From contig JAIOKI010000015.1 in NCBI GenBank assembly GCA_028335825.1, positions 62,001 through 126,000 on the forward strand: a DNA stretch of 64,000 nt, written 5' to 3'. The stretch comes from Nosema muscidifuracis (lineage: Eukaryota; Microsporidia; Nosematidae). The position numbers and the translations under genes are program-made. The notes under the pieces are model-generated. The model was not told where the DNA came from, did no database searches, and saw only the letters and a program-made list of their open reading frames with translations. This document shows, one piece after another, positions 48,465 through 58,516 of the stretch. Each line of letters starts with the position of its first letter. Positions within the stretch are counted from its first letter, which is position 1.

Positions 48465-50090
48465 ATCACTTTTATTTTTTTACAAAACTCATCTTCCTTT
48501 TTTCTTTTTGTTTTTTTTTTAAAGCGTATACAATAAATTTAGAAAATTCCCTGTAATAGTTAATTGCTATGGCATAGAGGTTCTAGATGCCCTTAAATAT
48601 ATCTAAATGTTAAACGAAGTAGAGTTTAATAAAATAACTGCAAGAGGAAACATTAAAAAAGAAATAAAAATATGTTGATTAGGAAAGAGAAATTGAGAGG
48701 TTGATATTATTTTATAATGCACGTTAATTACTTTAGAAGAACTTTGTGTGGATTGAAAAATGAAATTAAATTAGATATTAATATTTTTATTCTTTTTTTA
48801 CGAAAAAGTTTGAGGACATAAACATAGAAGATTATCGTCAAATTGTAGAACACATTAAAATAAATTATTGCAATTAAATACTAAAATAAAATGTACCATG
48901 TAGAAGCTTATTAGAATATTACCTAGGCTACAGATGCATCTCATTTACACTTTAAAATTCACATCTTTTATTCTAAACGATCCATGTGTGGTCTTGTTCC
49001 CAATACAAGTAACATTTATATTTCAAAACTTAGATATTTTTTATCTATTAAATATTCTTATAAAGCATTTTCACAGCTTGACATACAGAAGATTCCTAAA
49101 AAAGAATTTTTATAGTTATTTAAAACAATATTGTTATTTTCGCCTAAATTATTAAACTTCAGTAGAACATCCTAATTAATAAAGTTTCATCTTTATATTT
49201 TACGCCATTATATATTATTCTGTGCCAGCAGATTTTAATTGTTTTTCTTTAAAGTATGAATTGGTATTTGTGGTATCCACAAAAGAAATAACTTAAAATA
49301 AATTTTCTTTTTTTAAGGCACACAGAAAAAAGAAATGAATAACAACAAGCTAATGAAACAAAATAATGATAACAATAAAAATATAAATTTTAATAAAAAA
49401 AAATAATTTGATATTGTAATTTCTAGTATATATACGTCAATATCATTACATTATATTAGAGATAGCATAATTTAATTAAAGGTCGGTTTATTAACTAAAT
49501 TTTGTCATAGATATTCTGTGAGGCATTGCTAGAAAAGACTAGTTATCATTTCAATACATATTCGTGTTAAATAATTTCTATCTCTTCCGTTATAATTCAA
49601 GTGTCACTTAAATACAGAAATTATGGTATTATGACTATCTACCATGGTATCGAATAATAAGAATTAGTATGATGATATCCTGCGACAAAAGCAATTGAAG
49701 CTTAATGAATATTGTATTATCGAAATTTCAAAAAGTGATTGCTGATTAAATATTGGTCAAGGGTTAAAATAGCCATAGCTATATGTAGAGAAGGTGAGAA
49801 AAGCTAATAAAAGCACTTTTTAAACAAAAAAGACGCAGATTCAGTTAAGTTTCTTTTACCCTCACTCTTTTTTTTTAAAAAATAGATGGTATTAAATGAA
49901 AATAAACAAACTTTGTTAATTGTAAAAATCTAACATTTCTTTATGTAGTAGTACCGCGTGATTAATTTATTTCAATTGTTATTAAAAACGTTATTAGATC
50001 AAGAATCGAAATTATTAAAAAACAAGTAACTTTAACCTCATATTCAATAAGAGTAATAGAGAGATTATTTTGAATAAATCCATGATAAAC
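48465..50090. other. Non-coding region, nothing assigned
   Basis: Low-complexity frames only. A weak coding-like patch at 48830-48960 (plus) matches no known family. Confidence 0.45.
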
Positions 50091-50099
50091 AATCACTTC

Positions 50100-50170
50100 A
50101 AATGGATATCTAACCCCGAAAGTATAAACATTCCGGAGACCTATCTCAAGATAGGGCGCATCCTTGAGTA
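50100..50170 (+). other. G+C-rich hairpin patch, possible structured-RNA relative
   Basis: CCTATC-TCAA-GATAGG (stem 50140-50145 with 50150-50155) sits in a local G+C-rich patch. It resembles hairpin 1 of the 53.6 kb element (ACCTGTC-TCTT-GACAGGT). The G-C pair there is replaced by A-T here, a change that keeps the pairing. The rest of the patch does not align well. Confidence 0.3.
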
Positions 50171-50840
50171 TTGTTTCACTTTAATTTACGTATCTTTATT
50201 TCAATTTCAATCTAAAAAAATTAATTAAAATCATTAAAATACCATAGCTAACGATAGTAGCATAACATTTGTCTTGGTGCGTCGCAAAAAATTAAAGTGA
50301 GTGATTATTGGGTTCTCGTGTAATCATTTTAGGTTTCATATTTCTAATTTTGCAGGGTTATTAATAGCTTTAAATTTTTATTTTAGGCATTTTATACCTT
50401 TCGACGAGGTTCAACTTCGATATTCAAAATACTGTATGATAGGAAAACATTTATATTTTTCACCTTCAATGCGTTTTCAAACATGGGATTCAATTATTGC
50501 AAAATATTTATATTCTACGAAAACAAAGAAAGTATTTTACAAATGTAAATACTTTTAATTATCCTTACATGTGGTGTATACCACAAGTAGCATCAACGAT
50601 AGACTAAAATTGTTAAAATAGATAATGATGAAAAGATGCTGTAATCAGACGAAAAGGCTTATTTGAAATAGAAGATAGTAGATAAATAAGTTTTAATGGT
50701 GAATTATTCTATATCCATAATATAATTCTTTTTAGTTAATTTATTACGATAACTTAAATAAATTAATCATTATCAAAATATCGAGAAACTAAAATTTTTC
50801 TAAGTCAAGTTGATACTACACTGGGTCTATACAATTAAAT
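50171..50840. other. Non-coding region with a short LINE-like relic
   Basis: An 85-codon plus-strand frame at 50301-50558 starts with GTG, has mixed composition and is unrecognised. At about 50638-50690 (plus) the phrase AVIRRKGLFEIEDSR resembles PRSEMGRGLISIEDRSE of the LINE and may be a small fragment of a dead copy. Confidence 0.35.
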
Positions 50841-50999
50841 AACATTTTTTTTTGTGTTTTAGTTTTTATCATCGTTAATAGTTCTTAAATTTTTCCATAT
50901 TTAATATTGTACTTGATTTTAACACACGCATCTATTATAGACAGATATGACTTCTTTTTTTGGTATAATGCTTGTGTAGTTTCAAACCGATTCTTTATC

Positions 51000-53220
51000 T
51001 TAACAAGAATAATTCAAATTTATATTTTATGCAGGTAAGATCTTTCCCGAGTTCTTTTTTGCTTATGTATGAGCGTTTTTAATAATATTTTGCCTAATAT
51101 TATGATCAAATATGAATAATTAACCAGGTTCTATAATCAGTAAGCTTATATAAAAATTTAGCAAAGAAATTGCATATCAAATTATAACTTTTATTAAGTT
51201 ATTACCGCAGAGATTTTTTGCGATTAAAGTTTAACCTTTTTATATATCTTAAGCTTAATAAGCTTCCAATTTTCTTTGCTGAGCTCACTATTTCTATTTT
51301 CTATTATGCCCGGGTACTTATAACAGTAATCGTAGTTCCAAAAAGTACCCCTTCGTTCATTAGTATTAAAGACCTCGTAGATTATTCACTCATATTCATT
51401 TAAAGACCTATAATATTAAGTAATCGCTTTGCATATCTGATATTTTCTGCTAATAACTTGAGATCTTCAATAAATAATAGGCGTTTATTTATGTATCTTA
51501 TTTTATTACTAATAGGAACTTGTACTTTAGGATATAAGTTGTTTAGTCTTTTACTTAAAAGATTCATTATTAGAATAAAGAGTAAATATGGTAAGTTATA
51601 ATCTTGCAACATTACATTTTCTTCTTCGTTAAAGAATAGCCACAACTATAGATTATATTAATCTTCCATCAATTTTATAATTGCTTTTATAAATTTATGC
51701 ATACATTCAATAAAATTTAACATATATTTGTGATGTATTGAATTAGGTTTTTTTTTCACAACTATATGTGCCATTTTAGTATATTTTAATGCTGTTTATT
51801 AAGTTCAACTTTGATAATTGACTTTTATTTGGCACCTGCACATTCCTTACTGTGCCCAACTAATTCTCAGATATTATTTTTGCTCTATAATTCTAGTTAC
51901 ATAATTTGGTGACACAATCTTTTTCAGCTTATAAACATTTGATATGAATGTAATATGTCTCCAATACGTACTTTTTTTTGCTTCTCCTTTTGATATGAGG
52001 TAATTAGTACTTGTATACAGCCAAATATTCTCTTGAATTTCCTCAAAACTTTCCGATATTATTAGTTAAAAAGAATTCAGTGCAAGCAATAAATTATTTC
52101 GATAAAGAAGTTATACGCGCCATCTGAGTCTTCGACCTTTTAATCAACAATATACGTAATTATTTCTTTAAAACTTTCTTCGTTTATAAATTGTGCATCC
52201 TTATAAGATATTGATGATACGTACTCATAATTAATTTCTTAAAAAGTTTTGAGCTGTCTACTAAATTGAAATTCCGCATATTGTCCTAGAATTCGATCAC
52301 ATCCGCGATAGGAACATCAACTTTTATTCCTTGCAGTTCGCCTGCTACTTCTATAAATCTTAAATTTTCTATTATTATTTGATAACAATATGTTCTATTA
52401 TCTATACTTTTACACACCAAAAATCATCTTTTCTAAATAAAAAGCTTCCTATACTTTTTCATAATGGCCCTTGCTTTTTTACCTCTTGTCCATTCTTGTC
52501 TTTAATTTTCTTTACTTTTAATATGTCTAATTCCTTTTCGTACTTATCTGTCTTATTTTGAATATTAGTTGACCATTCGGATTTCTTATTTTCTTGATAT
52601 GTTAATTATACAGTCTGTAGAATTCTGGTGAGATCAAATAGTTTCTTGGAAGTGTATAAATTGATGTATTCACCTACAATCATGTTTATCCGATAAACAA
52701 CTCATCGTATATGTTGTTTTTTGAAATCTATAAGTTCATATAAACTCAAGAATATCTCTTCTTTTTCAATTTTATTATTGAAAAACCTTCTTGGCTTGAA
52801 TATATCATTCTTGATATGATCAGAGCTCTCTTCTACAAAATCTGATAGCTTCTCTATTCTTTTAGAATTATCTTTGATTTTTATATTTATGATTTGAAAT
52901 TTGCATACCAAAATCATCTGCTATATTGCTTCTAGCAAAATACTTCAGTTGATATTATTCAAAGTTCCTGAACATTCAATCAAACTCCTTTAGAAAAACT
53001 TGAGATATCAGTAAGCCACAGCTGGAAGAAGAATTCCAGCTTATAGAGCAACGCATTAAAAGGAAAAAATTCAATAGTTTTTTTTACCATTGTACTTTTG
53101 TCAAAATTTTGATGTTTATTAGTCTCATTATTATAATTTTCATCTGTTTTTTGTTCATTGCTTTCTCTAAATTTATCGTTTTACCATTCATTTATAACAT
53201 TCATATGTTTATATTTAAAT
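51000..53220 (-). mobile_element. Decayed LINE (R4/Dong-like)
   Basis: The minus-strand open stretch 51645-51400 reads MLQDYNLPYLLFILIMNLLS (motif B region) and RLLFIEDLKLLAEN (motif C region). These match ILQGDSLSPLLFVLCMDPLS and HLLFIDDLKLLAET of the young LINE. Upstream on the same strand (52917-52702 and flanks) are Lys/Glu-rich helical frames like the LINE N-terminal region. Stops and frameshifts are frequent. End points are approximate. Confidence 0.7.
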
Positions 53221-53555
53221 AATGATCGACTAGAATTCCAGAAAACTAATTTTTAAGCAGCGTATAATTTTTTTACTACTAAAAAAACATTTATTAAATA
53301 TTTTGACTTAAAAATTTACTTATAAAGGCCGACACTTCGTATTTATATATAACTAATACACCTAATTAAATTAATTAATTTTAAATGTTGCATGACACCT
53401 CTCTTACAATAATAAGAATAGAAGTTACAAGATTTCAGGCTAAAGAATAAGAAATACACGTAACAAGTGACCACCTTTGTAAAACAATAATTTTACCTAT
53501 AACAAGACAATATGAAGCAGACTTCTTAAAAGAGAAGAATAAGTAAGACGCTAGA
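53221..53555. other. Non-coding spacer
   Basis: A+T-rich, with no frame or fold recognised. It lies between the LINE relic and the folded element. Confidence 0.5.
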
Positions 53556-53559
53556 CTGA

Positions 53560-53765
53560 GCCAGGCGATACGTTTCTACCTGTCTCTTGACAGGTCATAG
53601 CCTTCATGGCTATGATTTTAAGTAGTCCTAAGGGAACGATATTTTCTCCTAAAAGCGAGGTCGTAAAGGTATGCTGGCGTATAAAGCGCACTATTTATGT
53701 TTGTTTTCTCAGTGGAGATTTTGGTGGCCGGGTGGTTTTCTTCTATACTGATTTTATTTTTTTAT
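53560..53765 (+). ncRNA. Candidate structured RNA / full-length dispersed repeat B
   Basis: A G+C-rich island in an A+T-rich setting. A closing stem pairs GCCAG (53560-53564) with CTGGC (53674-53678), extended by ATAC (53568-53571) with GTAT (53669-53672). Inside are two perfect 7-bp hairpins placed end to end: ACCTGTC-tctt-GACAGGT (53578-53595) and CATAGCC-ttcat-GGCTATG (53596-53614). The 3' part (53655-53765) recurs at 8243-8350 and 28811-28900 without the hairpin half, and ends in a T-rich run that could stop RNA polymerase III. I could not match it to tRNA, 5S, snRNA, SRP, RNase P or rRNA. It could instead be part of an LTR. The RNA reading is inference from folding and copy structure. 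Confidence 0.4.
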
Positions 53766-54149
53766 AAGTAAGAAAACATTTAAGAATAATGAATTTATAT
53801 GACTCTCGTTAATTAATATCTACGAATACATTTTTTAAACTATAAAATGCCAAAACAAAGTCTAAAAGAATGAAATATTAATACCAACCCATTAAAAAAG
53901 ATAAAAAACATTATATAATGCTAATAAATCAACACATCTAACAATCTTGAAAGTACCCAGCTTTGTATTAAGTGAGTTAATTCATCGATTCCTTGATTTT
54001 GTAATATAGCATTTTATATAAGATATATAATTATATTTTCATTGTTTTTTTTTTATAATACACATTAATTATTCTCTAATTAAATATGTTTATATTTCTT
54101 TTCTGTAAGAAATTTCATACAAAAATAATTAAACTTATTATATGTTATT
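53766..54149. other. Non-coding spacer
   Basis: A+T-rich, nothing recognised. Confidence 0.5.
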
Positions 54150-54330
54150 AGGCTTTGAACCGGAACTGATTATCAGACTACCGAGAATAAACAAAGAATG
54201 AGAAATAATTAATATATTCGCATTTTCAATGACATGTCTTAATTGTAGAATGACGATAGAAAATGTATATATAGAACTCTTAATACGAAGTATTTCTTAA
54301 ATTAAACTTAGATCGAATTTATTCACACTA
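54150..54330 (+). repeat. Dispersed repeat A, copy 3 (possible solo LTR)
   Basis: GAACCGGAACTGATTATCAG, CGAGAATAAACAAAGAATGA and GTAGAATGACGA, then a TATATATAGAAC word. It aligns with 24550-24740 and, inverted, with 2420-2545. The TATA-like word would suit a promoter inside an LTR. Confidence 0.5.
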
Positions 54331-56494
54331 ATTTGCTTATGTTATTTTAATTAAAATAAAAAATATATAAAAAAAGATTAATTTAACTGCTATAAGAAAA
54401 ATACTCTTATATTACAACTTAAGAACACTTTATTCTTTGAATGATTATTCTACAGAAGATCTGCTTGCACATTTAATTTCTTTTAACGTATATAATTGAG
54501 ATTAAATTTTGCGAATTAATAAATATAATTGATACGAATAAATCTAACAATAACATAAGTAAGTTAAGTTTAAAAGACAGAATTATGAAACGAACGAAAA
54601 GCTGATCTTCAATGATGCTCAGAATAAAATGCTCAAGCAATTATCATTTATACTTAACCATGTACTTTCTCGTAACTCACTAAGGGTGCATCTATTTATA
54701 GCAAATTATCAATCAACGATAAATAACAGATGACTTATTGAATAAACAACTATAACCATACTGGTATATTCATATAGACTTAAGAATATATATGGAGTAA
54801 TATTTTAATCAGAGCAGATATTAGGGATTAATTTGAGACAACAATGCTTTTCAAAATATCATACTGACCTTAAACAAAATTAAAATCACATTTTTTAGAT
54901 AGTTTAGCATGTACAAATCAAACATTTATCTTTAACTGTTTAATAGAATACATAAAATTTTAATAAAAGACAATTTTACTGACTACTACAATATTAAATC
55001 ATATATATTTAGAAATGCTACTATAGTACATATTCAATTCAAATTTTCAATACGATTAAATGATAACTTTCTCTCAATAATGATCAAGATTTATATAAAG
55101 TTAACTAGTTTATAAAAGTATCATATAATTAATCTATGATGTATTAATGTTGTATAAATACACTTTTGATATTATTGACGAAGTTCTTATAAGGTTTTGC
55201 AACAACAATAGGATTTTAAAAAAAAGGTTTCAGGAAAATTACAAATGTAATTATAAAAGGTATACAAAATTATATTATAGAGACATCAATCAAATCTTTT
55301 TCTTATGGGGTAATGTAAAAATCTATGAGCGTAAAAAACATGAGATATTAAGGTCAGGATGAATTTGTAGAATGGTTACTATAAATATATAATGAATATA
55401 ACAATATTGATGATATAATTAGGTAATAAGTCAATTTATAGTATGAGAAAATATAGTCTTAGTTATCTTGAAAGAATGATTGGTAATAATTAAAAAATAA
55501 TCTATGACAAAGTTATATTAAAAAGCTGTAATGATGATTATCAAAAGACAAATGATAAATTTTAGGCGACGGTATATTCCTAAAACTCAAAATGAAAGGA
55601 TCTTTCTATGAGTCATAAAAGTAAAAAAATACATATATTAAGTGAAAATTTAAAATGACTATTAAAAGAGAATAACTTAATCAATAAGAATAAACCATAA
55701 TATAAATCTATTACAGGCCTTTTTAAGTAATAAAAAGATGTCAAAAAATTTTGATCTATAGTAAAAAAAATATAAATAAATCTAAATTTAGTACCCTTAA
55801 ATTAGGATACGTGCAATTAGATAAATCCTATAAACGAAGTAATAAAAATCACCTATCAAGCTAGAGTAACAATTAAGTTATGAAGATGATAAAAATAACT
55901 AAGAAAGTGTAGAAGACATCTATATAATAATATTTTTTTATCTAACGATTTTGCAAATTATACAAAGGAATTTATCAACAAAAAATAATAATTAGATATG
56001 TCTTTACATACAGTAAACAAAAATTGATTAAATAATAATAGTATTAAAGAATCTTGATAAATAATGATTATCCATGAGGTGCACATAAACTTCTTGATAT
56101 GTAATATTCATTAGGATAGAAAGGAGAAACATGGTAAATTTAACAAGAATATATTCTACACCATATGAAACAAAATTTTAATTTAGGTTAAAGAGAATAT
56201 GTTTTTTTTTTGTTTTAACTAGCATTTTCTACGACACTACACAAGTCAAATTATATATTTACTTGAATCAATTTCAAGTAAATACATAATATGTAGAATT
56301 AATCAAAGGTAGAAACAAGGATAATTTAAAGATTTATATAATCTTGGAACTCAATTAGATATACAGTAAATATAGTGTATAAAAAATATTATAAATCTTC
56401 AGCATATAATAAAGACCCTCTTTTGGTTTCAATTGGGAAAGTTTAATTAGAAATATTCTTAATTTTTTAATATCAGAAATATTTTTATTTATCT
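54331..56494. other. A+T-rich region with an unrecognised short frame
   Basis: A 71-codon plus-strand frame at 55147-55362 reads LIRFCNNNRILKKRFQENYK and then YRDINQIFFLWGNVKIYERK, with gene-like composition, but stops without a partner. It may be a relic of a dead gene or element. Nothing else is recognised. Confidence 0.4.
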
Positions 56495-56495
56495 G

Positions 56496-56503
56496 CCCAT
56501 ATG
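56496..56503 (+). promoter_or_regulatory. CCC triplet before start codon
   Basis: CCCATATG: CCC lies two bases before the ATG at 56501, a typical microsporidian start signal. It supports the chosen start. Confidence 0.55.
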
Positions 56504-57589
56504 AATGAACAAAAAAATGATGAAGATATCAATATAAGAAATATATTAAGTAAAAATTTACTAGACTATTTAGATAATAATTCTAAAGACATTAAAACTA
56601 GTTACGATGTTTTATATAATGATAAAGGACTATATCTTACTAGAACTATACGTCAATTCATTTCTCATTCACAAATAAAAGATATAGAAGAAAATGAAAA
56701 AAATTTAACTGAAAGTAATGAGTCAGTTAATGAAAAAAAGTTTATAAATGAATTTAATGATGAGGTTAAGAAATCTGTAAATAAAATTTCCAAGCCTTTA
56801 ATTAAAAATATATTAAAAAAGAATAAAGGAAATAGGGAGGGTAAAAATAAGAAGAAAAAAACAAATTTTGAGAATGATAATAAACATCTTGAAATCGAAG
56901 ATAAATCTTCATCTTCCAGTGAAAAATGTACAATTGTTCAAAATAATTTTAAAAAGTTTGATATAATTTCTGATATTCTTCTTAATACACAACCTTGTAA
57001 ATTTAATAAAAAAGAAATTAGTGATGTATCGGAAGAATTAAGTTTAACTTCTTCAGAGTCAATTCCTCTACCATATAAAGATGAAAAGACCGGGGTTGAA
57101 TGTGGATTATTACCATTAGAAGCCATATCTAATATTATACAAGAAGATGAGAGTACATCTTATGAAACATCTTCTCAAGAGTCTATTCTTGATCAGTCTG
57201 CTTCTTTAGAGCAAGTTCTTCAGAATCACATAGAAAAGGTACAAAAAAATTATAACGTTCCCCATCTTGAGAATCAAGATATTGATTTTTATAAAACTGT
57301 TACCGAAGATACAGTTGGATACATAAAAGATTTATATTTAGAGAAGCTCCATGATGTCTACAATAAATTGAATGATATTAATGAAAGGAAAATAGATTTT
57401 ATGTTATTACTTAAAAAGAAGTATGGATTTTACTGGTTCTCATCTACAGGAAGTTGTCTTATTCTTTTTAATAGACTTGATTCTATTTTTGTATCCGCTT
57501 GGCAGGATTATTTAGACTATTTGGCTGAACTTGATATTCTATTTAAGACAGATACGTTAAAAGGATTCTTTAAATTTAAATCTTTATAA
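56501..57589 (+). CDS. Ser/Lys-rich protein of unknown function
   Basis: 362 residues, intact. Residues 1-95 are acidic and helical. A strongly basic patch at 97-121 (KPLIKNILKKNKGNREGKNK then KKK) could serve as a nuclear localisation signal. Ser-rich acidic runs lie at 134-140 and about 180-195, possible phosphorylation tracts. The C-terminal 110 residues (from about 250) look folded and carry LYLEKLHDVYNKLNDI and KKKYGFYWFSSTG with several aromatic residues. No signal peptide or membrane segment is seen and no family was recognised. It converges with the next gene, with 138 bases between their stops. The basic patch and Ser tracts point to a nuclear or chromatin role, as inference only. 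Confidence 0.85.
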   Translation: MNEQKNDEDINIRNILSKNLLDYLDNNSKDIKTSYDVLYNDKGLYLTRTIRQFISHSQIKDIEENEKNLTESNESVNEKKFINEFNDEVKKSVNKISKPLIKNILKKNKGNREGKNKKKKTNFENDNKHLEIEDKSSSSSEKCTIVQNNFKKFDIISDILLNTQPCKFNKKEISDVSEELSLTSSESIPLPYKDEKTGVECGLLPLEAISNIIQEDESTSYETSSQESILDQSASLEQVLQNHIEKVQKNYNVPHLENQDIDFYKTVTEDTVGYIKDLYLEKLHDVYNKLNDINERKIDFMLLLKKKYGFYWFSSTGSCLILFNRLDSIFVSAWQDYLDYLAELDILFKTDTLKGFFKFKSL

Positions 57590-57727
57590 ATAAACAGTAA
57601 AGATTTTTTTGTATCAAATGGAGGTTCATTTTGTATTAAAAAATGAGTCAAAATCATTCATAAAATACATAAAAAAGAACATATTTTTATTCATAATATA
57701 AAATCGTGTATTTTTAAAATCTTTGTT

Positions 57728-58363
57728 TTACTTTTGAAGTATCTGTAACATTATTACATTCGTAATCTTATCTTCTAAGATGTATACTAGTATATAATTA
57801 TCAAATATACAAAATATTTTGTCATTTTGAAATGATTCTAATACCCTAAGATCTTTACTTTTAACCTTGACTGATACATCATCTACTTTATTATTAATTA
57901 CACTGCAATTCTTATGTACAAGTTTAGTCTCTATAATCATAGAACTACTCATTTCGAATAATCCCTGATTTGTACATTTGATTAAGATATCATCCTCACT
58001 TAGTACAATCAGTTTACCAACTTTAATACTAAATTTGGGATCAGAACAAGGAAGAATGAATATGTCTTCATATCTCTTAAACTTCTTCTCCACATTAATA
58101 TCTGATACTTGATATTTTATAATAAAATTATTTTTAGTTACTTGGCATTCATTTATCTTACCAAGAATATAAAGAAGATCGTTAATCTTAATAGAAAATT
58201 CAGTAGATTCAGAATCCTGTAATATAATTTCATAATCATCTGGAAATATAATTTGCATATTTTTAGTAGTTAGTGAGGTTTTAGTTACAGTTACAATACT
58301 TGAATATTTTGATAAAAAAGTAAGTTTTTTCTGAATAAGTGGAGAATTATTGAATTTAATCAT
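57728..58363 (-). CDS. Possible sliding-clamp-like (Rad1/Hus1/PCNA fold) protein
   Basis: 211 residues, intact, no signal peptide. The sequence alternates short beta strands and helices. Several phrases recall 9-1-1/PCNA clamps: an N-terminal helix followed by SIVTVTKTSLTTKNMQIIF, the linker-like LVHKNCSV, and a C-terminal SKDLRVLESFQNDKIFCIFD followed by NYILVYIL. The last fits the Hus1/Rad1 pattern of a helix then two strands. The length is short for a clamp (usually 250-300). Family assignment was made from pattern only and is uncertain. The start at 58363 has CCC three bases upstream. In-frame upstream ATGs exist in the repeats at 58364-58516, but a TGA in the nearest repeat separates them from this frame. 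Confidence 0.8.
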   Translation of the reverse strand: MIKFNNSPLIQKKLTFLSKYSSIVTVTKTSLTTKNMQIIFPDDYEIILQDSESTEFSIKINDLLYILGKINECQVTKNNFIIKYQVSDINVEKKFKRYEDIFILPCSDPKFSIKVGKLIVLSEDDILIKCTNQGLFEMSSSMIIETKLVHKNCSVINNKVDDVSVKVKSKDLRVLESFQNDKIFCIFDNYILVYILEDKITNVIMLQILQK

Positions 58364-58369
58364 GAAGGG
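58364..58369 (-). promoter_or_regulatory. CCC triplet before start codon
   Basis: On the minus strand CCCTTCATG, with CCC three bases before the ATG at 58363. The same CCCTTCATG recurs at each upstream repeat unit (ATGs ending at 58417 and 58471). Confidence 0.55.
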
Positions 58370-58516
58370 ATCAAAAATATTTCAATAAAAAATTAAGTTA
58401 TTTTTGAATCTAATCATGAAGGGATCAAAAATATTTTGATAAAAAGGTAAGTTATTTTTGAATTTAATCATGAAGGGATCAAAAATATTTTGATAAAAAA
58501 GTAAGTTATTTTGTGT
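58364..58516 (-). repeat. 54-bp tandem repeat duplicating the gene start
   Basis: Two full units (58364-58417 and 58418-58471) and a partial third (58472 to about 58516). Each 54-bp unit is 18 codons, in frame with the gene, and carries CCCTTC followed by ATG. The second unit reads MIKFKNNLPFYQNIFDPF on the minus strand. The unit also resembles the first codons of the gene itself (MIKFNN and LTFLSKY), so it probably arose by duplication of the start region. A 29-codon frame opens at the ATG at 58471 and ends at a TGA within the unit nearest the gene. Confidence 0.85.

Noticed and set aside
51400-51645. 81-residue frame as an independent gene
   Set aside because: It is a surviving open piece of a dead LINE reverse transcriptase.
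53625-53660. Similarity of GTCCTAAGGGAACGATA to large-subunit rRNA (GGTCCTAAGGTAGCGA) or U6 (GGAACGATA)
   Set aside because: The match is too short, universally conserved neighbours of both RNAs are missing, and U6 lacks its ACAGAGA here.
53725-53745. tRNA-like A box (TGGCCGGGTGG) in dispersed repeat B
   Set aside because: No B box or acceptor pairing follows within tRNA distance, so a tRNA or tRNA-derived SINE is not supported.
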